Positions 1 through 8,542 of a stretch of 64,000 nucleotides of DNA are shown here, piece by piece. How positions within the stretch are numbered: the first letter of the stretch is position 1; each line of letters opens with the position of its first letter. Under the pieces are notes generated by a model. It saw only the letters and a list, made by a program, of their open reading frames with translations. It made no database searches and was not told the DNA's origin. The translations under genes were made by a program, and so were the position numbers. This DNA is from an uncultured Mollicutes bacterium (lineage in GTDB: Bacteria > Bacillota_I > Bacilli_A > Acholeplasmatales > Anaeroplasmataceae), in the NCBI GenBank assembly GCA_945923475.1, contig CAMELE010000008.1, positions 1 to 64,000 of the forward strand. Reading direction: 5' to 3'.

Positions 1-21
1 ACCTTCAATTCAATATTTTAT

Positions 22-55
22 AAAAAAAATCTTGGAAACATAAATTCCAAGATTT
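22..55 (-). terminator. Rho-independent terminator of the M13 peptidase gene
   Basis: An 11-bp perfect stem (27-37 with 45-55, 7-nt loop) is followed on the minus strand by an eight-T run (22-29). It lies just past the stop codon of the peptidase gene. Confidence 0.85.
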
Positions 56-68
56 ATTTTACATTATA

Positions 69-1979
69 TTACCATATTACAACACGTTTGGAAGGTGCTA
101 AATACATCTCATCTGACTTCTTCACATCAAACGTAGTATACCACTCTTCAAAGTTACGTGGTTGCATATTTGCTCTTAATACAGATGGTGAGTGAACATC
201 TACAGACAGTAACATCTTTTGATATTCAGGTCTTTGCTTAGCACACCAAATTCGTCCCCAGTTAAGGAAATATTCCTCGTAATTTGCACCAGGAAGGCTC
301 TTCATAATCTCAAGTGTTACAGCCATACCACCATTATCGGCTATATTCTCACTAACAACAAATGCACCATTAACCTTTCCCTGTGGAAGTTCAATTCCAT
401 CAAATTGCTTAATCATTGCTTTTGTTTTATTCTTGAAATTCTTAAGGTCATTCTTTGTCCACCAGTTATTTAAATTACCATTTTCATCACAATTTGCACC
501 GTTGTTGTCAAATGCGTGAGAAATTTCATGACCAATTACCGCACCAATTCCACCAAGATTTTCACTTCTTGTTTGCTTAATAGAATAGAATGGAGCTTGC
601 AAAATAGCTGCTGGGAATGTAATGTCGTTTGTAAACGGATTGTAACATGCATTTACCATATGTCCAGGCATAGGCCACTTAGTTCTATCTACTGGCTCAT
701 TAAGCTTAGATAAGCTATCTGCAGTTCTTATGCTAGAAATCTTATTAACACATTCAAATAAGGAATCCTCATCTAAAACCTCAAACTTATCATATAATTC
801 ATCACATTTATCTGGGTATCCCATCTTAACCTCAATTTTAGATAATTTTAAAATAGCCTTATCCTTTGTAGATTGCTCAAGAAAATCATTTTCACTAACT
901 CGTTTTTTATATGTTTCAATAATATCCTTTACGATATCAATTACATCCTTTTTAGCCTCTTCACCAAAATACTTTTTTCCGTAATATAAACCAACAGGCT
1001 CAGAGAACACGCCTCCAGCTAATTGATATGCCTGCTTCTCAATTGATGAAACAGCCGCAAGACCCATTAATGCATTACTATAAGTAGCACCAATTACTCT
1101 AAGTTCTTCGCTTAGCAATGGAGAAGCACTAACAATAGTCTTAATATAAGCCCAGTGCTTATATAATTCAAAATTTTCCCCATTAAACAATGTACTAAAT
1201 CCCTTCAAAAATCTAGGATCAGTTACAATAATCTGCTCAGGAATTGTTCCAAATAAATCTTCAAGTAGCTTCTTAAATTTAATTGGTTTTAATAACTTAA
1301 CTACCTTAGATGTCTTTGTTGGATTATACATTTTTGTATATTCAGACCATTCCTCTTGGCTCTTAACAAGCGTTGCGATGATTGCATCAAACGCAAGTGC
1401 ATCTTTTAAATACTTAGCTTGGTCTTCTGCAGAAAGCTTAGTATATGTTAATAATTTGGAAACCATTCCAGACCAAACTCCGAGTAAAGCATCTTTAGTT
1501 TGTTCCATTCCTTCCTTGTAATAGGTTGTATCAGGAAGAATTATAGATGGACCACCAATCATAACACAATGTTTGGTTGTATCCTTAAAATCTGCGTCAA
1601 CACCAATATCAAATGGAAGTGGATATCCTACTAATATAAAATCCTTCAAATTACGATTTAAAGCTTTTACGTCCTTAAGTGAATCAATCTTCTTAAGGTA
1701 CTTTAAAATAGGCTTAATCCCATCCTTATTTCTTTTCTTTACATCTTTTACCTTTGCATAAAGCTTAACTGCTTTTGCTAAATTCGGATCATCAACGCCT
1801 TCAGTAGCTACTACCATTGCATTAAAATCTTCAATTAAGGTTTTTTCAACATTCGTATTTAATGTGTTAAAGCCACCTGTTGCTGGCTTATCATCAGGAA
1901 TAACTAATTCGTCTAATGTTTTCCCATTAACATACATGTACAAGTCGTCTTGTACTCTTACTTTTTTTTCTTCAATCAT
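69..1979 (-). CDS. pepO: M13 family zinc metallopeptidase (PepO-like)
   Basis: A 636-residue neprilysin-type endopeptidase that cleaves oligopeptides. The zinc site HEISH lies near residue 483 and the third-ligand region ENIADNGG about 60 residues later; both are hallmarks of family M13. A VNACYNP substrate-binding motif precedes them. No signal peptide or N-terminal membrane anchor is visible, so the enzyme is probably cytoplasmic, as in lactic-acid bacterial PepO. The start is supported by AAAGGAG seven bases upstream. The gene is monocistronic, with its own promoter region and terminator. The length is normal for the family. Confidence 0.95.
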   Translation of the reverse strand: MIEEKKVRVQDDLYMYVNGKTLDELVIPDDKPATGGFNTLNTNVEKTLIEDFNAMVVATEGVDDPNLAKAVKLYAKVKDVKKRNKDGIKPILKYLKKIDSLKDVKALNRNLKDFILVGYPLPFDIGVDADFKDTTKHCVMIGGPSIILPDTTYYKEGMEQTKDALLGVWSGMVSKLLTYTKLSAEDQAKYLKDALAFDAIIATLVKSQEEWSEYTKMYNPTKTSKVVKLLKPIKFKKLLEDLFGTIPEQIIVTDPRFLKGFSTLFNGENFELYKHWAYIKTIVSASPLLSEELRVIGATYSNALMGLAAVSSIEKQAYQLAGGVFSEPVGLYYGKKYFGEEAKKDVIDIVKDIIETYKKRVSENDFLEQSTKDKAILKLSKIEVKMGYPDKCDELYDKFEVLDEDSLFECVNKISSIRTADSLSKLNEPVDRTKWPMPGHMVNACYNPFTNDITFPAAILQAPFYSIKQTRSENLGGIGAVIGHEISHAFDNNGANCDENGNLNNWWTKNDLKNFKNKTKAMIKQFDGIELPQGKVNGAFVVSENIADNGGMAVTLEIMKSLPGANYEEYFLNWGRIWCAKQRPEYQKMLLSVDVHSPSVLRANMQPRNFEEWYTTFDVKKSDEMYLAPSKRVVIW

Positions 1980-1998
1980 TTATTTCTATCTCCTTTTC

Positions 1999-2026
1999 AA
2001 ATAGTTAAACTATTTAGTATATTCTA
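1999..2026 (-). promoter_or_regulatory. Possible pepO promoter with a 17-bp palindrome
   Basis: On the minus strand an extended -10 (TG, one base, then TAGAAT at 2021-2026) precedes a perfect palindrome AAATAGT-TAA-ACTATTT (1999-2015) lying at the expected transcript start, upstream of the ribosome site. It could be an operator or a 5' hairpin. No good -35 is seen. Confidence 0.35.
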
Positions 2027-2067
2027 CCACATTTTTTTAATATTTATATACTAATTTTAATATTTTA

Positions 2068-2108
2068 GCAAAAAAATGCATTTTTATTGCTATAAAATGC
2101 ATTTTAAA
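2068..2108 (-). terminator. Probable terminator of the ABC exporter operon
   Basis: Two copies of the self-complementary 12-mer AAAATGCATTTT separated by nine bases can form a hairpin. On the minus strand it runs into a T-rich tract just after the permease stop codon. Confidence 0.55.
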
Positions 2109-2114
2109 CTAATT

Positions 2115-3695
2115 TTATTCTTCTCCAAATGCAATAACCCGCTTCTCAATATTATTATGAGATAAGCGGTAAAATACAAAACTAAGTAACAGAATAGTAG
2201 AAATTGTCGATAAAATAGCTAAATACTCGTTTACAAAAGATAAACCTATTAATAATCCAGCAAATAAAATTGTAAATCCCCAATCCACGAATAATGCTAT
2301 AGAAACAGACGCAGAATTTTTAACAACTTCTCTTTCATTATTCCAATTAAATTTATTGTAATGAAGATTAACATATAATCCAAATGCTGTAGCCATTAAT
2401 GTAAACAATAATGGAATAATGATTAAGGAAATAATAGATATAATGCTTGGCTTGAAAATTATTATCATAATAATTGATGATGTTAATGCTCCAACCATAG
2501 ATATGATTAATGATAAAAGCATTTTCGCATTTAACCATTTATGATAATTAATAGGTAATGTCTTAACTAACCAAAGATTCCTTCCCTCAATCGAAATTGA
2601 AGCTGATGAAGCCGTACATACTCCTAAACAAAATATTGGAAGCAAGCTAAATGCATAGGCATATCGTTTAACATCTATAACAGAAACAAGATTATTAAAT
2701 GTTCCAAAGCATAGCATTATGGATAAAACAATTGACATTATCACACTTGATAGACAATTAACAAAATACATTTTTGAAGAAAATAATCTTTTTGCCTCAA
2801 GAATGAATAATGATTTAAATTGTCCTCTTGTAGCAACCGCTCTTCTAACATATTTAACATTGCTTCTGATGGAATTTATAGCCTCATAAACCTTATCAAA
2901 TAACAAAGCAATAAATAATATACCTAATATTAAGGATAATAAACTTGCACAAATATACAATAAAATAAATATATAGTTAGAAGTAAACGCTAATTTAAAC
3001 AAAAATATTGTAGGATTAATATACGATAATATAGTACCCATCCGCTCAAACATTGCTAATAATTCGCCATTATTACCTGTTTGCATCATAAACGAAAGCA
3101 TAAATATGCCAACAAAGAATACTAAATAAAATATAATAGATAAAACGTTCTTTAATTTAAACCTATCAAACACTATAGATATTAATGCAGAAAATATTGC
3201 CGAAAGAATGATAGGAAAGCCAACAATTAATACATTATATATAATACCAAACGGAATATATAAATAATTTTTACTAAATACCGCAGTTATTATGCAGCAT
3301 GGTAATATAAATATTGAAGCATATAACGTTTCAATAAGATATAGATTAACAAGCTTTGCAGCGATAATATCTCTTTTTTTAATAGGCATTGTTTTAAGCA
3401 TTTCGTAGTCTTTACCAGTAAAAATACTTTTAACTCTAAATATAGACGTAGATAGGCATACTACACTTGCTAAAGCACCAACAAGTACTATGCCTACCTC
3501 GTATTTACCAGTTTCCTTCAAGGATGCTACAATCATCAAATTATAAAGACAAGATATAGCAAAAAAAAGCAATCCAAAAAATACTAAAAGCGTAACAAAA
3601 GATGTCGCCTTAACCTTATCATTTTTAAATTTACGAAAATCAAGGGTTTCTCGTAAATCAACCTTCATTAATGTAAAAAAATTACTTTTCATCAA
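2115..3695 (-). CDS. ABC-2 type transporter permease
   Basis: A 526-residue integral membrane protein with about twelve hydrophobic segments grouped in two halves around a basic loop. It is the permease partner of the ATPase encoded just upstream. The two reading frames overlap by 14 bases, so translation is probably coupled. Pairs of this layout export lipids, peptides or toxic compounds, but the substrate cannot be told from the sequence. The size fits the duplicated permeases that work with a single short ATPase. Residue use is extremely rich in Ile, Leu and Ser, as expected for a low-GC membrane protein. Confidence 0.8.
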   Translation of the reverse strand: MMKSNFFTLMKVDLRETLDFRKFKNDKVKATSFVTLLVFFGLLFFAISCLYNLMIVASLKETGKYEVGIVLVGALASVVCLSTSIFRVKSIFTGKDYEMLKTMPIKKRDIIAAKLVNLYLIETLYASIFILPCCIITAVFSKNYLYIPFGIIYNVLIVGFPIILSAIFSALISIVFDRFKLKNVLSIIFYLVFFVGIFMLSFMMQTGNNGELLAMFERMGTILSYINPTIFLFKLAFTSNYIFILLYICASLLSLILGILFIALLFDKVYEAINSIRSNVKYVRRAVATRGQFKSLFILEAKRLFSSKMYFVNCLSSVIMSIVLSIMLCFGTFNNLVSVIDVKRYAYAFSLLPIFCLGVCTASSASISIEGRNLWLVKTLPINYHKWLNAKMLLSLIISMVGALTSSIIMIIIFKPSIISIISLIIIPLLFTLMATAFGLYVNLHYNKFNWNNEREVVKNSASVSIALFVDWGFTILFAGLLIGLSFVNEYLAILSTISTILLLSFVFYRLSHNNIEKRVIAFGEE

Positions 3696-4404
3696 ATAAA
3701 TCCATAAATGTATCTTCTAGTGAACCACTACCCTTGACATCTTCAGTTTTACCAGAAGCTACAATCCTTCCATCTTTAATTATTGCAATTTTATTACAAA
3801 ACTTTTCAACAATCTCAAGAACATGACTAGAAAAGAAAATCATTGTTCCATCCTGACACAATTCTTTAAGAATTTCTTTTAAATCATGAGTCGCCTTTGG
3901 ATCAAGACCAACAAAAGGCTCATCCAAAATTAACAGCTTAGGCTTATGAATAAATGCAGCTATTAAAGCAATTTTTTGTTTCATACCATGTGAATATGAT
4001 TTAATCGGATTCGCCAAATCCTTTTCAATATTAAATAATCCAGAATATTTATGGATAAGCTCATTTTTTTCATTTCCTACTCCATAAATATCACATATAA
4101 AATTTAAATAACCAATACCTGATAAATGCTCGTACAAATCAGGATTATCAGGAACATAAGCCATTTTTTGTTTAGAATTAATTGGGTTATCCTTAATTGA
4201 TTCACCATCAAATATGATTTCTCCATCTGTAAAATCCAAAATTCCTACAACACACTTAATTGTTGTTGATTTTCCTGCTCCATTAGGTCCAATGAAGCCA
4301 TAAATATCACCATCTTCGATAGTGATATTTACGTTATCAATCGCTTTCTTATTTGAACCACGATATTTTTTTGATAAATTTTTAATTTCTAGCATAATAC
4401 TCAA
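3682..4404 (-). CDS. ABC transporter ATP-binding protein
   Basis: A 240-residue nucleotide-binding subunit. Walker A is GPNGAGKST, the signature is YSHGMKQ, Walker B is LLILDEP with the D-loop GLDP, and the switch His is in SSHVLE. It belongs to the CcmA/EcsA-like subgroup of exporters and energises the permease encoded next. The longest frame starts at TTG 4404, but ATG 4395, which gives MLEIKNL, matches the family N-terminus better. Neither has a strong ribosome site; the nearest purine-rich sequences are GGGAG about 22 bases upstream of the TTG and an AGGT inside a small dyad (4408-4420). Confidence 0.9.
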   Translation of the reverse strand: MSIMLEIKNLSKKYRGSNKKAIDNVNITIEDGDIYGFIGPNGAGKSTTIKCVVGILDFTDGEIIFDGESIKDNPINSKQKMAYVPDNPDLYEHLSGIGYLNFICDIYGVGNEKNELIHKYSGLFNIEKDLANPIKSYSHGMKQKIALIAAFIHKPKLLILDEPFVGLDPKATHDLKEILKELCQDGTMIFFSSHVLEIVEKFCNKIAIIKDGRIVASGKTEDVKGSGSLEDTFMDLFDEK

Positions 4405-4444
4405 AACCAGGTTTTACCTGATATTTCTCCCTTCTTATTTTTTA

Positions 4445-5293
4445 TTAATTAACAGTTTCTGGTTTACGTGCATTCACTATTTCTAGTGGTGAAACCTTAA
4501 ACTGATAATCTCCTTCTTTAACTGCAACTCCCATTGATGCATATAGTTCATTTGTTGGAATAATTGATACTCCTAATATAGCACTTTTATGAGTTTCATC
4601 TCTTTTTACTTTATCAAACTCGCTAAGCCTAAAACCATCTAGTTCTCCAGTTTTTGGCAATATAGCTCCAACAACAGCTATATTATATGTTATACCATCC
4701 TTAGAAGATACCATTGATACAGGATGTGCACATCCGTAATTTACTTTTTCAATTTTATACCCACGGTCCTCTAATGCTTTTATAGCTCCTTGGATACAGA
4801 AATTATGAATTTCATCTCTTGTCATTACCTTATCATTAGATAAGCCTCCAACAGTTAGTTTTGAAAGCTCATGCTTTTTAGCAAGATGAATCCCAATATT
4901 TTGTAAGCGATTATATACCTCATAAGGATTAAAATCCAAATTAGATTCTGCATATTCTACCACCGCATTTTCGGTAGCATCCATATAATCATATATCTTA
5001 TCCTCAATATGAGCTGGTAAATTAAATTTTGCACCATACTGAATCTCTAAAATCACTAACCATACTCTAACCTGACCAGGTCTAATTTCGGTAAGAATTT
5101 GTCTTTCCATTGCCTTTGCTAAAGCATATGCACCAGATTCAGCTAAAAAATTTATTTTGTTATTACCTGGAATAATTCTAAATGTTTGTGTTAAAACATC
5201 ATTGATTTGCTTATTGTCTTGACTTTCATCATCAATTCCCTCTAATTTTGAAGGATTATTCAACAAATCAATAATTTCTTCTTTAATAGTCAT
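4445..5293 (-). CDS. Conserved-looking protein of unknown function
   Basis: A 282-residue soluble protein that I do not recognise. It has no signal peptide or membrane segment. The middle is predicted helical, and the C-terminal third (roughly residues 180-280) looks like a mixed alpha/beta domain with a Cys-Ala-His-Pro turn. An AGAGG ribosome site sits seven bases before ATG. It lies 40 bases upstream of the ABC exporter pair on the same strand and may be co-transcribed with it. Composition matches the housekeeping neighbours, so there is no sign of recent transfer. Confidence 0.7.
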   Translation of the reverse strand: MTIKEEIIDLLNNPSKLEGIDDESQDNKQINDVLTQTFRIIPGNNKINFLAESGAYALAKAMERQILTEIRPGQVRVWLVILEIQYGAKFNLPAHIEDKIYDYMDATENAVVEYAESNLDFNPYEVYNRLQNIGIHLAKKHELSKLTVGGLSNDKVMTRDEIHNFCIQGAIKALEDRGYKIEKVNYGCAHPVSMVSSKDGITYNIAVVGAILPKTGELDGFRLSEFDKVKRDETHKSAILGVSIIPTNELYASMGVAVKEGDYQFKVSPLEIVNARKPETVN

Positions 5294-5408
5294 TATAAAA
5301 CCTCTTTCTCATTACTAAATGAATTATAACATTTTATTAACATTTTTAAAAGTTTAAGTGTTATTTTTCTTATATTTATATTATAATTACTTCTAAAGGA
5401 GGTATAAT

Positions 5409-6020
5409 ATGACTAATATAGAACTTTTAAACAAGGCTTATATATTAAGAAATGCCTTCATTAAAGAAATAGAAAAATATATTTTTAAAAATATTGTAGA
5501 TACAAACAGCATCTACAACATCTACGTTAATTATATAAATAAGCTAACATGTGATCAAAATAATTATTTAGAAATAAAATGTCCTAAACCATTTATACTT
5601 AAAAAAGCTAAGACTAAAACTATATCTAAATTCTTTTATTGGATATACAATATGATAACTAATGTCCATAATGCATTTATATCAAGATTCTATAATGATT
5701 TTGATATGACATTATTCTTTAGTGGCTTCTCACTAAATAGTGACATTCCAATACAAGAAGCATTAGATATTTTTAAAAACCAATCTCCATATGATATAGA
5801 GTATATTGAATTATTGAATCCTTATGATGATTCTGATTTTTCAATAATAAAAGAAAATAATCTAATCGATTTATTCTTTTTATATCGTCTTGCATTATAT
5901 TTTGGTAAGCAAAGCTTATTTATCTATATTAATTATTTAAATTTCTTTATCAATAAAAAGAAAATAACATCTAATTATATATATAATTTTTGCTTAAATA
6001 TATATAAAATCCTTATATAA
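5409..6020 (+). CDS. AT-rich hypothetical protein
   Basis: A 203-residue protein unlike anything I can name. It is very rich in Ile, Asn, Tyr and Phe, with basic patches near residue 65 (KKAKTKT) and hydrophobic helices near the C-terminus (residues 150-200), so it may be membrane-associated. The start is secure: AAAGGAGG sits seven bases before ATG, a TATAAT box lies at 5382-5387, and a perfect terminator follows the stop. It is a lone plus-strand gene among minus-strand genes and is more AT-rich than its neighbours, which suggests an accessory or fast-evolving gene. Confidence 0.65.
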   Translation: MTNIELLNKAYILRNAFIKEIEKYIFKNIVDTNSIYNIYVNYINKLTCDQNNYLEIKCPKPFILKKAKTKTISKFFYWIYNMITNVHNAFISRFYNDFDMTLFFSGFSLNSDIPIQEALDIFKNQSPYDIEYIELLNPYDDSDFSIIKENNLIDLFFLYRLALYFGKQSLFIYINYLNFFINKKKITSNYIYNFCLNIYKILI

Positions 6021-6021
6021 T

Positions 6022-6050
6022 AAAAGAATCGTCATCACGACGATTCTTTT
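6022..6050 (+). terminator. Terminator of the AT-rich hypothetical gene
   Basis: A perfect 12-bp inverted repeat AAAAGAATCGTC / GACGATTCTTTT with a five-base loop ends in four T residues directly after the stop codon. The A-run on the other side makes it potentially bidirectional. Confidence 0.85.
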
Positions 6051-6210
6051 ACTTTCATATGTAAATATGAAATAGAGAAAGTATTTTATTTAAAAAGGAA
6101 AGTATTTGTCTTCCTAGAAGACACCTTAATTATAAATTATTTTTATATATTATGCAATAGATTTTCGAAAATTTTGTCGAAAAATGTTTAAAAATATTTT
6201 ACAGATAATA

Positions 6211-6306
6211 AAAAAAAAGAAAATACCCTAGCAATCCAGGGTATTAAAGGGGGTTGTGAATTATGAATTCACATTTGGGATAGGGATGCCAACCTTTGTT
6301 GGCATA
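6211..6306 (-). ncRNA. Candidate C-rich small regulatory RNA
   Basis: This minus-strand unit has its own promoter (TTGCAA at 6333-6338, 16-bp spacer, TATAAT at 6311-6316), a predicted start near 6305 and a strong terminator. The predicted RNA is about 95 nt. It has a 5' hairpin ATGCCAAC/GTTGGCAT (6286-6305), a middle dyad GTGAATT/AATTCAC (6256-6272) and a terminator stem AATACCCT/AGGGTATT (6222-6245) with eight T residues. The single-stranded linkers read CCCTATCCC and ACCCCCTTT, complementary to Shine-Dalgarno sequences, as in RsaE/RoxS or CsfG-type RNAs. No protein is encoded on this strand. The rest of 6051-6582 holds only this promoter and the pectate lyase terminator. Confidence 0.65.
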
Positions 6307-6310
6307 CTAT

Positions 6311-6338
6311 ATTATACTTTATTTTTTATAAATTGCAA
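6311..6338 (-). promoter_or_regulatory. SigmaA promoter of the C-rich small RNA
   Basis: -35 TTGCAA (6333-6338), 16-bp spacer, -10 TATAAT (6311-6316), read on the minus strand. The first hairpin of the RNA starts six bases downstream of the -10 box. Confidence 0.7.
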
Positions 6339-6514
6339 GCATTTTTTGATATTTTCTTTATTTTTTTATCATTGTTAAGCTTCAAGTTATATTTTAAGGT
6401 TTCAAAACAGGGAGAAACCGTTCAACAATTCTTCATTTTCAAAATGTACTATTATCATATCATTATTTTAATATTAAAATAGGAAAAAGCAAATATATAT
6501 TTTTCATCTTTCAT

Positions 6515-6551
6515 AATTAATAAAATCCATAACTTTACGGTCATGGATTTT
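6515..6551 (-). terminator. Possible terminator of the pectate lyase gene
   Basis: A 9-bp perfect stem AAAATCCAT/ATGGATTTT (6522-6530 with 6543-6551) has a 12-base loop and lies 30 bases past the stop codon. The T tract is short. Confidence 0.5.
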
Positions 6552-6582
6552 AAGCTTTAATACACAATAGTATTACTTATTT

Positions 6583-7887
6583 TTATTTTGATAAATATTT
6601 TTCAATAAGATTTTTTGGCCATGTACCCATCCATGAATAGCCAGTTCTTCTTTCTTCACTAATTTGGGAAACATCATAAAAATATCCATCACATGCATTA
6701 TAAGCTTCGTTTGGTACTTTGTTACCAGATTCATCTGTAAATATAGCTCTATCACTAAAGAATCCAACACCATTTAAATCATAGAAACGGTACCAAATAG
6801 TTGATCCACTCTTTGTGTAAATATACTCAAGCTTTCCAGTTTCTGCGTTTACTTTGCCATGTTTATCAAATGCTTTATCTACAACCTTATGGGCATCAAA
6901 CCATCTTAATGCAGCCATACCCGCATCAATACATTTTTGATTTTCAGTTTGTTCAAGTAAAAGCTCAATTACACCCATACTTTCTGAACCTGAAATTGAT
7001 GCTCTTTCATATTCTCTACCATGACGTGCCTCATATGTTTCTGGATCATGTTGAGCACACCAACCTGATTTTTCTCCATTTACTATAATTTGTGATTTTA
7101 ATATGTAATCAATTCCATCATCAAACATCTTCTTTACAGTTTGACGTTCTTCATCATTTAATATACTTTTGAAAGGCGCTTCTGCTTTATACATTTTTTT
7201 AAGCATCTTCATTACATTTGCCATAGCATCATCATTAAATGTAACATAATCAGAATAATTCCCACGTTCTGGATATACTTGAGTAAATCCACCCTTTTCA
7301 GTTTGAAGATGGTCTAAAAACTCCAAAGCAAAATCAAAACTGTCCTTATATTTTTGGTCCTTAGAAATTTCATAGGCTTCCGCAATTATATACATATGTG
7401 AGTATGTTGCATCGTTATCAATTGTACCTAAATATCCTCCATCTTTTGTAAGCCATCCAGATTTCTTGTTATATGGCTGATCCCCACGTGGAGTTTTTAT
7501 ATGGTTAGCATAATCCTTGTCCCAACCACCAACATTTGGGATTTGCCATGTAATGGCATTATCAGCCTTTAATAATACAGCCTTTTGTTCATTTGTATAT
7601 TCAGGTGTTGTTTGCACTGTAGTAGTCGAAGATACTGTTGTAGTTACTACTGGTGCAGTTGTTTGGGTTGTTGTTGGTGAATTAGTTGATGTCACAGACA
7701 CAGTTGTAGATACTATTGGTACTGTAGTTGTTGCTACAGGAGCAGGTGTTAATGATGTAGTTGGCAACACAGTTGATTCACCTGAATTCGTTGTTGTCAA
7801 AACGTTATCATTAGTTGCATCGCATGAAGCAATTGCGAATGGTAGTGTGGCTAACAAGCCAAATAAAAAAAACTTTCTTTTTCTCAT
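6583..7887 (-). CDS. Family PL10 pectate lyase, secreted lipoprotein
   Basis: A 434-residue enzyme predicted to cleave polygalacturonate by beta-elimination at the cell surface. Residues 1-21 form a lipoprotein signal peptide with lipobox FAIASC. A Thr/Val/Pro/Ser-rich linker follows to about residue 95. The remainder matches pectate lyase family 10: the N-terminal Trp/Gly-rich part, the TFNDDAM segment near residue 212, the WCAQHDP and SGSESMG motifs, and the IEERR..YSW-type end, here SEERRTGYSWMG. The start has an AAAGGAG site. It is a single gene; no other pectin genes are next to it, though the secreted fragment at the right window edge may be related. The linker suggests tethering through the peptidoglycan. 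Confidence 0.9.
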   Translation of the reverse strand: MRKRKFFLFGLLATLPFAIASCDATNDNVLTTTNSGESTVLPTTSLTPAPVATTTVPIVSTTVSVTSTNSPTTTQTTAPVVTTTVSSTTTVQTTPEYTNEQKAVLLKADNAITWQIPNVGGWDKDYANHIKTPRGDQPYNKKSGWLTKDGGYLGTIDNDATYSHMYIIAEAYEISKDQKYKDSFDFALEFLDHLQTEKGGFTQVYPERGNYSDYVTFNDDAMANVMKMLKKMYKAEAPFKSILNDEERQTVKKMFDDGIDYILKSQIIVNGEKSGWCAQHDPETYEARHGREYERASISGSESMGVIELLLEQTENQKCIDAGMAALRWFDAHKVVDKAFDKHGKVNAETGKLEYIYTKSGSTIWYRFYDLNGVGFFSDRAIFTDESGNKVPNEAYNACDGYFYDVSQISEERRTGYSWMGTWPKNLIEKYLSK

Positions 7888-7910
7888 ACTTTTCTCCTTT
7901 GTTATTAAAT

Positions 7911-7924
7911 ATAGTATATACTAT
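7911..7924 (-). promoter_or_regulatory. 14-bp palindrome upstream of the pectate lyase
   Basis: ATAGTATATACTAT is perfectly self-complementary and contains a TATACT -10-like hexamer just upstream of the ribosome site. It could be an operator, but AT-rich palindromes arise by chance in this genome. Confidence 0.3.
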
Positions 7925-8189
7925 TAAGTTTAAAATTTTATTAAATAATATCCATTTTTTTATTAAAATCGTATTACTTTACTATTTTGATTAACATTTA
8001 ATTTATATAAATCAATAAATAATTTGTTTATACCTAGTAAAATAAAAATTTAAAATAAGCCTGTATCATTAAATTGTTTCATAAACATCTCTATATCATA
8101 CTTAAATTAAACTTTTATCATTACTTTTTTTGTAAACAATATGTTACTATTAAGTTTTTTCACTATACTTTTAGGATTAATCAGTGCAT

Positions 8190-8257
8190 AAAAAAATGTA
8201 AGATTGTTGTCTTACCGTTGTACCTAATCTTACATTTCATCTTACATATATTACTAT
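8190..8257 (-). ncRNA. Possible small RNA or isolated transcription unit
   Basis: On the minus strand a promoter (TTGTAT 8287-8292, 17-bp spacer, TAAAAT 8264-8269) lies upstream of a 12-bp stem AAATGTAAGATT/AATCTTACATTT (8194-8205 with 8226-8237) that runs into seven T residues. The loop is 20 nt and part of the stem sequence is repeated at 8239-8247. No reading frame is evident. The rest of the 7888-8542 gap holds only this unit, the terminator at 8415-8467 and the repeat at 8494-8537. Confidence 0.4.
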
Positions 8258-8414
8258 ATCTTTATTTTATAATTCAAGTTTTAAATATACAAGAACTATT
8301 TCATCAGCACTTGATAAGCCTTTAAATGATACACTTTAGTATTTTTAAGAATATAAACATATTTGAATTTTTAAGTTTTATAAATTAAATGTTTTTATTT
8401 AGCTATAAACTATT

Positions 8415-8467
8415 ACAATAAAAATAAAAACAAGATATTTAAAGCATATAAGCCTAATATCCTGTTT
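8415..8467 (-). terminator. Terminator of the AlbA_2 regulator gene
   Basis: Stem AAACAGGATATT/AATATCTTGTTT (8428-8439 with 8456-8467, one G-T pair) runs into a T-rich tail on the minus strand, 75 bases past the stop codon. Confidence 0.65.
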
Positions 8468-8493
8468 AATTATTATATTTAAAATTACTTAAG

Positions 8494-8537
8494 CCGGGAA
8501 ATAACCGGGAGATAACCGGGAGATAACCGGGAGATAT
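8494..8537. repeat. 11-bp tandem repeat, four copies
   Basis: The unit CCGGGAGATAA occurs four times in direct succession at 8494, 8505, 8516 and 8527. The first copy has one substitution and the last ends in T. It is much more GC-rich than its surroundings and begins five bases after the stop codon of the regulator gene. Confidence 0.9.
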
Positions 8538-8542
8538 GCAAT

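Noticed and set aside
6256-6378. A 40-codon hydrophobic plus-strand frame with GTG start
   Set aside because: No plus-strand promoter is visible and the region is well explained by the minus-strand small RNA; kept only as an alternative in the finding.
7517-7927. A plus-strand Val/Thr-rich frame opposite the pectate lyase
   Set aside because: It is the mirror of the Thr/Pro/Val linker and signal peptide of the real gene and has no ribosome site.
8494-8537. The 11-bp repeats as a CRISPR array
   Set aside because: The units are directly adjacent with no spacers and no cas genes lie nearby.
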